A DNA stretch of 64,000 nt from Ciborinia camelliae (taxonomy: Eukaryota > Ascomycota > Leotiomycetes > Helotiales > Sclerotiniaceae), in the NCBI GenBank assembly GCA_025890175.1, contig JANPYM010000009.1, forward strand, positions 404,012 through 468,011. The letters are read 5' to 3'. This document shows, piece after piece, positions 48,633-60,191 of the stretch; position 1 is the stretch's first letter, and every line of letters starts with the position of its first letter. Both the position numbers and the translations under genes were made by a program. The notes beneath the pieces were generated by a model. It ran no database searches. It worked only from the letters and a program-made list of their open reading frames with translations, and was not told the origin of the DNA.

Positions 48633-50759
48633 TATTGTTATTATTGTGGATAGGTATGTATGTATGTGCGTGTGCGCGGCGGGGGCGGCGTACTATGACT
48701 TGGATGGCTTGATTAGTATGCAGAATTAATCAGTGGACATAAAAACCCCGTCCAAATCTCCTCCAAACCAAGATAATCTTAGACAAGCTCGTGTGGGCAA
48801 AACAAGGGGAGTAGCAATAAGGAAGATTTCAAAATGTGCGTGTGAGGGTGGGTGTGAATAGCAAGGCAGCGTAATGCTGCTTTGCAGTAGTGCAGGCTCG
48901 GTAAGATGCAGCAGAGCGCAACGGCAGATGCAAGTGGAAGTTCAGTGGCAGCAATTGGTTCCATCAAGAGTGTCAAGAATCCCTTTGGATATTAGCTTCG
49001 TATCGGGGAAGATGATCAATCTTGCCGCGAAAAGGTAGCCTGGTCGTATGCGTATGTATGTATGTACCTATGTATGTATCTAAGTCGGTACAAGGTATGG
49101 TACAAAACGTACAACAGACGCTTGATATCAATGTTCCAGAAAAGGAAAGTTGTATAACTGGTATGTTAAGGTCTTAGTAACAGCATGGAAGGTCAAGACA
49201 TACGTCGGCCGATCAAATTCACAAATCTCGGATGATAAGACGAGGCAATTTCAGATGACCTAAACGAAAGGGATACGATAGCTAGTGCGATGTGCTGTTT
49301 GTGATGCGAGAAATCCCCGGAGTGGTGATTGAATGATGACTACCAATATCTGTGGTGATTCGATACAACGATGATAGATCATACGGGATGTCTGGGCCAC
49401 CTGCGTCTCTTGGAGTATTTTGGTGTGTACCCCCAATGATGATGAATACTGTATTCAAAAGATGTGGAGAGGGGGGATGAGGAGAAAGTCAGGGGCGAGA
49501 TTCGGAGATAGCGGTCAGATGAGACAATATGAAGAGGGGAACCACGAGTGATCCAACTAAGATCTGTTCTAACTTTCTTGGAAGATGAAAGGTTTGACAG
49601 GTTTTGGCGTTTGGAGGGCGGTGCCGCGTGGAGATGGTGAGATGTAGAATCCAGATAGGAAATGCTTGATTTGTTGATTGGATTTATTTTTATCAAGCCT
49701 TCCCTTCTTACAGATTCCGAAGTATCCGTATATCCAACCGAAGAAATTATTCGTTCGTTCTTATTATTTCATACAGTACGGTATCGATTTTGAGCGGGGT
49801 GCAGTAGTACGAACCAAAAACTTGGGATACTAATAGGTAATGATGCAGAAATGGGGTCGGTGTACTCCGTATGGGGTTTGAAGGAGGTAATTATTGATGG
49901 AAGATTTACCGGTAATGTTGTGTTGATTACAAACGAATTAAGTAGAGTAAGAGGAGGAGGAGGAGGAGTAGAAGTAGGAGTAGCTCAAATGAGGAATGAG
50001 GAATGAGGCGAGAAATATTAAAGGGGGCAAGCGGGTGAATAGATGGTGATGAGTAGATAAGTAGATGAGTAGATGATTGGAGTTTGATGGTGAGAGGTTG
50101 AGAGGTATAGACTTGACTAGGTAGGTAGGTAGGTAATTATGAGATGGTTTGATGAATTGAATCCATGAATGAATAATGATTGATTGTTTCATCTCCCGTC
50201 TGCTTATCAAAATAGCTCTCCTTATCGATAATACCTAACAAACAAAAACAGAGGCAAAAATAACCGAGGATAATCTATTGAAGGTTTCATAACATACCTA
50301 CCTAGCATTGGTAGCATAGGTAGCATAGCATAGCATAGCATACAACAACATACCTACCTACATACCTATCTATACCTCCCTAGTTGGATCATTATTTGAA
50401 ACTCACCTGATTTGAATCATTGAATACATTTACTCGTAGAATATATTGAATTATATTCAAATTAAAGACTCTCCTTTTCAAACTTTCAAAGCTTTCACAT
50501 CTAACTAGCTAGGTACCTACAGGTAGTCTAATAGTCTAGACTATTGAAACACCTTGGTTTTAGCACCCGTACCCCCTACCCGCAGCATCACCCGCAGCAT
50601 CACAACGTAACACAAGCTCTACTTTGCGCATGTTTACAACCGTCAACACATGCAAGCAACCACCAACATTCCAGACCCGAGAAGAATCAAGATTTGTTAC
50701 GATTCTTGTGCCATATGATTTGAACCCAATTCAATCTTTCTTATATTCTGAAGTTCAAT
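48633..50759. promoter_or_regulatory. long divergent spacer, SSN3 and MFS promoters
   Basis: 2.1 kb between two start codons. It contains TATG/TACG-type short repeats near 49048-49080, GAGGAG near 49950-49967, TAGG near 50118-50133, a GCATA array near 50320-50342 and the palindrome TAGGTACCTA at 50510-50519. No gene is supported. Confidence 0.5.
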
Positions 50760-52338
50760 ATGGCTTCGGGAGGCATGAGACAATGTATCCAAGATATCAC
50801 TCCATATTTACTTCTTCTAATCTTCATATCAACCCTTGGACCTCTACAGTTTGGCTTTCATTTGGTATGTCATCTCACTGCTTATATTGGCAGAGTCTTG
50901 CACACTTCTTGTTCTGCGAGCAACGGCTAACTTCTTTCCTAAGTCTGAATTAAATGCACCTCAAGATGTTATTACATGCAAGAAACAAAGTGTTGTCGAC
51001 TCGAAAGTCAGTTCCGGCCTCCCACAATGTATACCTATGACCGAAACCGAATTCGCCGCCCTCTCATCTTTCTTGGTTCTTGGTGGATTATTGGGGGCAT
51101 TGGGTGCAGGTGTCGTGTCGACAAGCTATGGTAGATTATTTACCATGAGAATTACAAGTGTTTGCTTGATACTCGGCTCAAGTTTGGAAGTCTTTGCAGG
51201 CACGGTTCCAATGATGTCTATTGGCAGGTTCTTTTCAGGGATCGGGGCTGGAGCTTCGACAGTGGTTGTGCCTATATATATTTCGGAAGTTGCACCACCA
51301 AAGGAAAGAGGATTATTTGGTTCCATGACACAAATTGCTACGAATGTAGGAATCTTACTCGCTCAGGTTTTGGGTTACTACTTGAGTAAAGGATCAAAGT
51401 GGAGAATCATACTGGGAGTCGGAGCAGGACTTGGATTGTTACAAGGAGTTGGGTCTCTATTCATCCCCGAAAGTCCAACATGGCTTGCCACTCACAGAGA
51501 CCCTCAGAAGGCTATGAGAACACTTCAACGAATTCGAGGGCAGGGTTCCTCAATTGAGGAAGAGATTAAAGATTGGGATGTCAAACCATCAGGAGAGGAA
51601 GAAGAGCGTCTTCTACTTGATCCGGAATTGATTCGAAGAGATTCTGCTTCTAGCAAGACTTCATCGCAAAAATCCATTCCTAACGTTGGTTTCTTTCAAG
51701 TCATCGGAGATCCACTTTATAGGCCCGCAGTCATTGCCATTATTGGTATCATGTTTGCCCAACAACTTTGCGGTATCAATAGCATCATCATGTATTCCGT
51801 ATCACTCCTCTCTGGTCTTCTTCCTGTCTCATCATCCATCATTACAATCCTTATTTCCGTCGTCAACCTGATTGCAACCATCGCCTGTGCCCCCTTAGCC
51901 GACAAAATTGGTCGAAAAGCATGTCTTCTCCTTTCCATAACGGGTATGGGTACCATGTCTCTTGCATTAGCCCTTTCCCTCCGCTGGGAAATCAAAATCC
52001 TCTCAGCAATATCCGTCATCCTCTTCGTGACCTTCTTCGCCACAGGTCTTGGTCCCGTTCCTTTCATCATGGCATCGGAATTCGTGGGTCCGGAAGCGGT
52101 TGGCGCAACTCAGAGTGTAGGTTTGGCAGCCAATTATGTGGCCACGTTCCTCGTTGCCCAATTCTTTCCGATCATCAACACGAGATTAAATAATGCGTTG
52201 GGTGGTGTAGGGTGGGCGTATTTCCTCTTTGCAGCGTTGGCGGTTTTCTCGGGGATCTTTGTTGGTTGGAAGGTTCCTGAGACGAGGGGGAAGAAGGATG
52301 CAGATGAGGTTTGGGGAAGGATAAGGAGGGTTGATTGA
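50760..52338 (+). CDS. sugar-porter family MFS transporter (Vps73/YBR241C-like)
   Basis: Two exons, 50760-50864 and 50944-52338, give 499 residues. The join reads PLQFGFHLSELNAPQDVITC. Twelve helices are expected. Sugar-porter signatures are GRFFSGIGAGASTVVVPIYI, SEVAPPKERG, IPESPTWLA, QQLCGINSIIMYS, ADKIGRKA and VPETRGK. The GPLQFG..L.ELNAPQ start resembles yeast Vps73/YBR241C and related fungal carriers, which are linked to vacuolar or endosomal membranes rather than the plasma membrane. The substrate is not known. The central loop is Ser/Glu-rich (KPSGEEEERLLLD). Confidence 0.9.
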
Positions 52339-53020
52339 TTGATTGATTGTTTGATTCATTGATGGATTGGGATGGCAAGTACTTTTTTTCTTAGCATAGA
52401 TTCACGGAGGTTGATATTTTATCCAGCATTAGGTGGGTGGGTGGATGGTTTTTTTTTTCTTTCTTTGGATAGATAGATCGATCGATAGATACCTAGGTAA
52501 TGAAAATTGCTTTTTTTTTTCTTTCTCACGTCCAATAGTCTGGACTGCTATCGAAGATGGAACCCCTGACTTTTCAATATTTAGGTGGATAGGTAGGTAG
52601 GTAGGTAGGTAGGTAGGTAGGTAGGTAGGTATTTATATAATAATCATTCATCGTTCTTGAAAAAATATTTCGTTGTTTGATTGATTGTTAGTTATTTGTT
52701 GTGTAGAGGGAGGGGGGATGGAGGGATAGATGGAGGGATGGATGGATGGATGGATTCATCATTGAGAATAAATTGTATATAGTATATACGTTATAATCAT
52801 TAAGAAATTTATTTATTCATTTTGTATTTGTATTAGCGTTTGTATAGCGTTTGGGTATTTTGGAATTCTACACAATTATAGATAGATAGATAGATATAGA
52901 TTCGAAATCTATCTTGTTATTTTTTAGGGGGGATTCTTTTGCGGTTTGGTTTTTGAAGTTTGCGAATTTTGGGGATGTTTTGGGATATTGTTGGGTTGAG
53001 TTGAGTTGGGTTGGGTTGGG

Positions 53021-53110
53021 TTAGGGCTGGGTTAAGTTGGGCTGGGTTAAGTTGGGCTGGGTTAAGTTGGGCTGGGTTAAGTTGGGCTGGGTTAAGTTGG
53101 GCTGGGTTAA
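53021..53110 (+). repeat. 15-bp tandem array, six copies
   Basis: The unit GTTGGGCTGGGTTAA is repeated six times without length change (the first copy has TTAGGG in place of GTTGGG). It is flanked on the left by TTGGG/TTGAG pentamers from about 52990. Confidence 0.92.
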
Positions 53111-53858
53111 GGGGTTGAGTTAGGGTTTGATAGAATTGGTTTGGTTTGGTCTAATCTGAACATGTTTCTCTATTCTGCTTTCTCTATTCTATTTGCTCTG
53201 ATCTGGTCTGCTCTGATCTCATCTGTTCTATTCTGGTTTGATATAGACTATTCTGCTTTCTTGTATATACGATTTTTGTATTCTATATTCCATATCCCAT
53301 TATCATTCGTTCATTCATTTGATCAATAATAATGATTTATAATTAGAAAGATATGAGAAAGATAAATAAGATTATCTGGAGCTGGAATTATTCCCTCTTT
53401 CTCTTTCTTTTTTGAATAATGAATGGCTAGTTGGCTGGCTGGATGGCTGGGAGTAACTTAGTTGGTTATGTTGGGAGGTTAGATGGTTAGTTAGTAAGGC
53501 AGGGCAGGGTGTAGGAGGATGTAGGATGGGAATTCGGTGGCCTTTGGATTTTGGACTTGGTGAGGATAGATTTGGTTGGTTAGATGGTTAGTGTGACATT
53601 GTCACAGTGTGTAGAGGGGTAGAGGGGTAGGTACTTGTTTTTTGATATACATATATACCATATATACATACTAGGTATTATGTGCTATGCTATATCAAAT
53701 ATCAAATATCCAATCCAGAAATTATAATACCAAGTCGGCGGTATTGAAATTTTCAATAAAAAAAAAATACTATAATTGCAATAGAATTCTAAGACTAATA
53801 ATTTTCCATATCTCTCTGTCTGCTCTGGTCTGGTCTGGTATGGGAGAAATTGTATTGA

Positions 53859-53914
53859 ACTTATTGTATTGTTGTAGTGACTATCAAGCTAGTGTATGTA
53901 GAACTATTTTATAA
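53859..53914. repeat. dispersed repeat, copy A
   Basis: It shares a 15-base block (53859-53873) and a 26-base exact block (53889-53914, beginning CTAGTGTATG) with copy B at 56717-56765. The centre is diverged and 7 bases longer here. Confidence 0.85.
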
Positions 53915-56716
53915 CAACAAATTGTATGCGAGGAGGGTAGGGAGAATGGGTGTTTTGTATTTTCCCCCTGAATCGGTTCAAGGGTCCAAATCATATATTT
54001 TTCTCGCTCTTGATATGTATTCAAAATCTTGATGAACAAATCTAAAGCTAAAGCTAGATGTTCATATTCATATTAATATTAATATAATGTATATCATATA
54101 TCAAGCAAACAACATTCAGCATAAAACTTACCTATATAAATATCAAACATCAGACTCAAAACCCAACATCTAGCGATTTTGGGGGGAGGAGGGGGATCCA
54201 ATCTCTTAGCATCGCTGGTATGATACATAGATTTGATAAATTATGAGAAGTAGATATGTTTATATTTATGTTTTCAATTAGTTTAGGTTATTGGCAAGTT
54301 CGTCATTCTATTTGGTAGTGAGTCTTGCGAGAAGAATTGAATACTGAATACTCAATACAGAATACGGAATAATGTATTGTGTTATTGATCTTAGACACCT
54401 GGCGGCTGAAGGTTCATATTCCTTACGTTTTAAAGCGTATATCATTCCAGGGGTTGCCGAAAGACTGAAGGACTCGGTATCCAAAATGTCGTGGGAAAGT
54501 TCCATATCTTCCATGATAATATGTAGTCCCTATAAACTGCACTGGTACATATCTGCATTTATTGAGAATCCTCAATCCTCCGGATCCCTTGTCAAAAAGG
54601 GCTTGGTTTGGTTTGGTTTCAGGTTCAGGTTCATTCCTGAAACCAATCTGAAGCCATCGAAAGAGAACTCGAAAGAGAACTCGAAAGAGAACTCGAAAGA
54701 GAACTCGAATTACCATATCATACCATCTTTAGTTGCTATGGAAGTGCGCCAATACATAGGATAATCTTTGAATTCCAAAGATGTAGTTGGTAGTGAGTAG
54801 GAGAGAGGGGTGGATGGGCCCAGACTGCTAGTACTTTAAGTCTCAAGACTGCACAAAGTTATATCTCGTGCTCTATGCCTTTGAAACTTTAACAAAGAAT
54901 TTGAGATCAGAGTGCAGCTATTACATGCATGCATTGAGCATACATATATCGCCATATCGATTCCATGGCATCACTTAGATGGGCGATAGACTTAGCTCGG
55001 AATACCATTCGTATTCGCTAATGAATGAATGAGCAGGCGATTGAGCTGAGCCGGGAAATTTCGAGGCCCTCCATCCTGGAGATATTGAGTGAAACGTTTC
55101 TCTAAGAGAGCCGAGGAAATAATTTTGCTCTGAGACTTGAATAATCGATGTGCTGAGATGGTATTTGATTACGAATGCATGCCATGCCGTCTTGGACATA
55201 GATATTTGCTCCAGCCGTGGTGCTCATGTTGTCTTTGAAGAAACTGGCTGGTACATTTAATGTAGAGGATGGAGACTGTCTACTGGATGGAGCTTTGATT
55301 TTCGTAGTCACATCATTGTACTTCGCAAAGTTGTATTTTATTTCATCTCTCATGGAATCTATATGGATAGCTCCCTATTTACAGATCTTCTTCTCCTCAC
55401 AACCCATCCTCTGAGTCTGAGTCCTCCACGACCCTTCTCCCTCGATGAAATTCCACCCTTAAACTAAAAGAGTGATGTCCATGCTCAACAAGAAAGAAAA
55501 CCCCAATCCACAGGATTTGGAAGTCTATCTCTGATATTCAAATTACAATTTAAATCTTCTGGTTAACGCCCGTTTTGTTTTGAAAATTTGAGAGAGAGAG
55601 TAGAAGGTATAGCGGTTTTTTATTCGAGGGGTTTGAGATGAAGTGATGGAGTAGTGATGCTAATGGTAGGTAATCAGAAGAGAAACGGCAATAGAATATC
55701 AAAATAAACACTGAATGACGGTGATTTGGGACATAATGACAACATTCAAAAAACATCCGGAACCTGTCATCCCCGCGTTCTTTCCACACTGGATATCAGC
55801 ATAAACCGAGTGGACATACATTTTTCTTTCACTAGAAAACTTGGTGCCAGCCTAGTGTATCGTCGCGTATCTCTAGCTTCTATCTCGTGGGAGAAAAACC
55901 AAATAATGACTCCCACAGGAGTATTTATACCACCTGGTGCCACTCCACCTATTCCCACCATTTCATTACCTCCCCGTTCTCTCAAATATTGTATAAAAAC
56001 CTTCTTCTTTCACAACTGTCTGAGAGATCCATAATATCTTTCAAATACACAGTCTGCGATACCGAATGGAAAAGGATGGTATGGGAAATTTATATCTTTC
56101 ATTTATAGTAAATCTTTTGGCTAGTGAATTCTCCCAAGGGATTTTTATTATTGAGTATCTAAACCCAATTTTCAATCTTCAACCAACCAAACGTCCTCGA
56201 ACAACAACATCTTAAAACCCATCGATAATGATCTGGAATAACAGCACGAAACCGATACTCCATCTCCTCCTCTAACATTTCCCTTGGAGATATAAGTAGG
56301 TAGTAAAATAATATCCCCCTCAGAAGTCACAATAAATGAATAAATACGCATGTAATCCTAGCAGATATAATATAGCAGGTAGGTAGACCCATATCGCAAA
56401 CAATCATAGGTGGAATATAGTATACCACTTACCTTTTAGTGTCATTAAGGATATATTTATACCTTAAGTATCTACTGAGAGATAAAAAGGGGACGACAAG
56501 CAAGCAAGCGAGAATAAATATAACCCAGAAAACTAAAATCAAATTCTGGATACCATTTCATTATACATTTATCAAAAAGGAAAAAAAAAAGATATACAAA
56601 GTTCTCCCAAGGACCTCGGGAGAAAAGCTTGAAACTTGAAATTTGAAATTTGAGATACTAACTCTCTTTGGCTTGGAAAATCAGGATTTCTATCAAGGTC
56701 AACTACTTATTATTGG

Positions 56717-56765
56717 ACTTATTGTATTGTTATATTGAACTAGTGTATGTAGAACTATTTTATAA
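56717..56765. repeat. dispersed repeat, copy B
   Basis: Same orientation as copy A 2.86 kb upstream. The blocks are 56717-56731 and 56740-56765. There are no terminal inverted repeats or target duplications that I can make out. Confidence 0.85.
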
Positions 56766-57430
56766 TGATATATTTGTTAATACTTCTATAGGACTTGAAA
56801 TTAAAGAGAGACTCCTCTAGATACTATACTTCTTAATACACACAGAGAATGACCTCCTCATTCTCACCATCAAATTTCAATATTTCAACCTTTTCCTAGA
56901 GAAAAAAATAATCTCCCTCTTCCCCATAACCCGAACCCGATTTCTAATCCTTCTTTTGAATTATTATGTACATTATGATTATGATTAGATAGAATCCTTA
57001 TTTTATTATCATTATTATCATCATCATCACATCTACCTCTACATCGACCTTAACTTTCCATTTGGATATAACAAACCATGCTTCTCAGCTTATCTCAGAT
57101 CATCTTATTTCAATTTTCAATTTCTTTCATTATTTAATTTTTACTTTTATTTATATACTACGCTAGACTATACTATGATATCTATGCGATGGTATATAAT
57201 ACATACAAAATCTCATATCCATCCATCTCCATCTCCATCCACCAATCCATCAATCCACCAACCCACCAACCCACCAACCCACCAACCATCCATCTCTTCA
57301 AACTCACAAACTCACAAAAGACCCCTATCTCCCATCCCCCATCCCCTATCTCATTACTTTACTTTACATTCCTCTGCTTTATCTACCTACTTTTTTTCAT
57401 TTACCTAATATTTCACCAATACTCAATCAT

Positions 57431-57630
57431 CTTATATACCATCATATACCATCATATATTATTATATACCATCATATACCATCATATACCATCATATACC
57501 ATCATATACCATCATATACTATTATATATCATCATATACTATCATATACCATTATATATCATTATATATTATTATATACCATCATATACTATCATATATT
57601 ATTATATACCATCATATACCATCATATACC
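57431..57630. repeat. 10-bp tandem array, about 20 copies
   Basis: The unit is ATCATATACC with variants (ATTATATACC, ATCATATACT, ATCATATATT, ATTATATATC), kept in strict 10-base register for 200 bases. It then passes into ATC trinucleotides up to about 57650. Confidence 0.95.
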
Positions 57631-58625
57631 ATCATCATCATCATCTCATCAAATCCTCCCCCAATTCTTTTTTATAAACTTCCCCTCCGCCCCTCCGCCC
57701 CTTCCACTGCATCCCATCCCACCTCTCGAAACCCAAGCCATCCATTTCATTTAATTTCATTTCACCTGGGCATTCCAAGCTTTTCTCGTACATCCACGTA
57801 GGTAGATAGGTAATGATAGATTTTCTATATAGACGAACCTATCCCATTCTATTCTATTCTATCCCATCACATCATCTCCAGATTCTCCTTCCCCTTCCTC
57901 TTCCCCTTCTTTCTCTCCTTCCCCTTCCCCCCTTCCCCTTCCCCTTCCCCTTCCCCTTCCCCTCCCTCCCCTCCTCCCCGAAAATCTCATCAAAACATCT
58001 CAACCAAGCATCCCATCCACCCATCCATCCACCCCTCCTTCCCCTTTCCCCCTTTCCCCCCTTTCCCCCCTTGCCCTTCCCATCCACTCATCCATCAACC
58101 AAAAAAAACCCCCCCTTTAAACACGCGTTTCAATTTAATTCCATTCCATCTAATCACAACCCTATCTCGAATCTCGATATATATATTTATCATCCATCAT
58201 CCATCATCCATCATTCATCAATACGATACGATATAGCGTATCCAGCCAGGGTTCGCCACCTCCTTCCTAATGATTGAGTGATTATAGGTAGATAGGTAGA
58301 TAGGTAGGTAGGTAGGTAGATAAAGAAATTTCAGCGCCTCACTCACATACAATACAATACATACGAATAAGCAAGCAAGCAAGCAAGCAAGTAAGCAAGC
58401 AAGCAAGCAAGTAAGCAAACAAGTAAAGGGGAGGTATTTTCCATCTGTTTCTGTATGTTGTAAATGCGCAATCCAGACCGCCAAAACTCCCCGCCATGTT
58501 ATGATCGATAATTCTAATCGGGTGTCCCATTTACATTTCCCATTTCCATTTCCATTTCCATTTCCAGGTCCTTCGTTTACACTTGATCCTTGTATTTCCA
58601 TGATGCTCCACGACACGATGCAGAC

Positions 58626-60191
58626 TCAAGATATCGGACCCATGAGATCACCTCCTTCTCTTCCATTAGCTTGTCTCTTGAACCTTTCTCGGACCCTCTC
58701 GTAGATGGGAATTTTGGGTTCTTGAACTTCATAGAGTGGTTTATGTTCCTCAAAGATATCATGTAAATCATCGTAATCGACATGTACAAAAGCTCTTTCG
58801 ACATCCGACAGACCTATATCGTTAGCATCTCTCAGATATAAAATGTGGAATGATAAACATACCCTCAAGTTTTCTTTGCAAAGTTTGAGAAACATCATGA
58901 GTAACTTTTAATGTTTCTTCTTGTTTCATGATAATATCAACTTCTACATAATATTTCTCACCAGCGGAGTATGCTCTCGCCTATAAATGTTAGATAAGTT
59001 AGATAAGTAAAGTATTGAAAAGGATGTCCTTACGGTATCAATCTTTAAGATTCTAGGATCATGTGTAAGTGCAACATATACAAGTTTATTTAAAAATTCT
59101 TGCGGAGCACTTTTCCCAACCAAGAGCCACATATGTTCGAAAGCAGTTGATGCCCATGAAAATAGGATCAAGCATGCAATAGCGATAGCACCAGCCGGAT
59201 CCAGGTACCAAACTTTCGCAAACTTAGTACCCACGACGGACATAACCAAACCGAAACTGTTAACCACGATATCATTTCGATGATCCAACATAAAGATTGC
59301 GCAAGTTGGATAACGTCGTAAGGTAAAGCAGTATACAAATAAGATAGCCTTGGAGAAGATGGCAACACCAACGCATACGAGAGGAATAGTTTTGAGGGTT
59401 TCATTTTTTTTTGGGCCATCTGCCAAACTTCGGGCAGATTCGATGATCAATTCGACGGAGACAGTAGTCATGAGGGCGCAAAAGAGAATGATTCCAACAG
59501 TTTCGACTCGTTTTCGACCCTAAGGAGAGTATGAGATGTGAATACTTCCCAATTGACCAAAAGAAATTACTTACAACCGGGAACTTTGTAACATTAGGTC
59601 TGGCGGCTATTCGTGAAGTAATTAACATCACAATAGAACTAACCAAGTCCATCTGAATATGGAATTAGTCTCATCCCATTGCCCTCCAAGTTATAAACTT
59701 ACAAAAGCATCCGCAGCAGTGGCAAAAAGTGCAAGACTTCCAGTCGAGACAGCGGCGTATACTTGTATGATGAACAAACAAAAGTTGACCATAGAACTAG
59801 CATAGATGGCGAATTTGATCTTTCCACCATTTTGTAATCCATCTTCAATATCTGCAGCCTCTTCATCATTACTAGCCAAATATGCATCGATTAAAGCATT
59901 CTGTTTGCTGTAGAAACTCTTGATCTTCTTGACTTTTCTTGTTCGTTTCTGTCCAGGGTGTTGTGAGCGAAGAGTGGCAATACTGATATCTTCCTTCTTT
60001 GAGTTGAGGAGGGAATATGGATCGGCATTGTATGCAGTTGCGGCACTACCATATGACAAGATAGGAGTAATATTTGGAAGAGGAGTTGCAGTCATTGTAG
60101 GACTAGGAGATAGGCCAGCAGAAGGAGAAGGAGATATCATCGCATCGAGTTTGTTATCGTTGGCATTGTTGATATTGGTAGGAGATACCAT
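58626..60191 (-). CDS. cation diffusion facilitator (CDF) metal transporter
   Basis: Five exons, 60191-59703, 59652-59575, 59519-59034, 58980-58863 and 58813-58626, give 452 residues. The joins read ATAADAF then MDLVSS, TKFPV then GRKRVETVG, and KIDT then ARAYSAGEKYYVEVD. The N-terminal ~125 residues are a polar, Ser/Pro-rich cytoplasmic tail. Membrane helices then carry the CDF metal site pattern: FATAADAFMDL, where an Asp pair (x-x-D-x-x-x-D) lies on helix 2, and MLDHRNDIVVN, with H-x-x-x-D, on helix 5. The soluble C-terminal domain ends with FVHVDYDDLHDIFEEHKPLY. These fungal members move Zn, Mn or Fe, often into organelles, but the metal is not readable here. An upstream in-frame Met exists, but the 60191 start looks natural. 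Confidence 0.92.

Larger units (their letters stand above)
52339..58625. repeat. 6.3 kb gene desert of tandem and simple repeats
   Basis: I find no defensible gene. Contents: a (TAGG)n array at about 52589-52631, the palindrome TACCTAGGTA at 52490-52499, GATA runs at about 52876-52897, a 15-bp array at 53021-53110, a 12-bp array at about 54658-54711, a 10-bp array at 57431-57630, CT-rich tracts at about 57880-58080, TAGG at about 58285-58320 and AAGC at about 58368-58426. Two diverged copies of a roughly 50-base element lie at 53859-53914 and 56717-56765. Confidence 0.75.

Noticed and set aside
53021..53110. A true internal telomere
   Set aside because: Only one clean TTAGGG is present. The array unit is 15 bases and not a telomeric hexamer.
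54372..54764. 130-codon plus-strand frame with a KENS repeat
   Set aside because: The repeat is a 12-base microsatellite read in frame, and the rest has no recognisable domain or splice partner.
54975..55353. Two shifted minus-strand frames that look protein-like
   Set aside because: Joining them needs a frameshift or a splice whose phases do not match. No family is recognised, so I cannot call a gene or a pseudogene.
57189..57677. 162-codon plus-strand frame rich in Ile, Tyr and His
   Set aside because: Generated by the 10-base array, whose length is not a multiple of three. It is not a coding pattern.
58218..58616. 132-codon minus-strand frame with Cys-Leu-Leu-Ala repeats
   Set aside because: Product of the AAGC and TAGG microsatellites.
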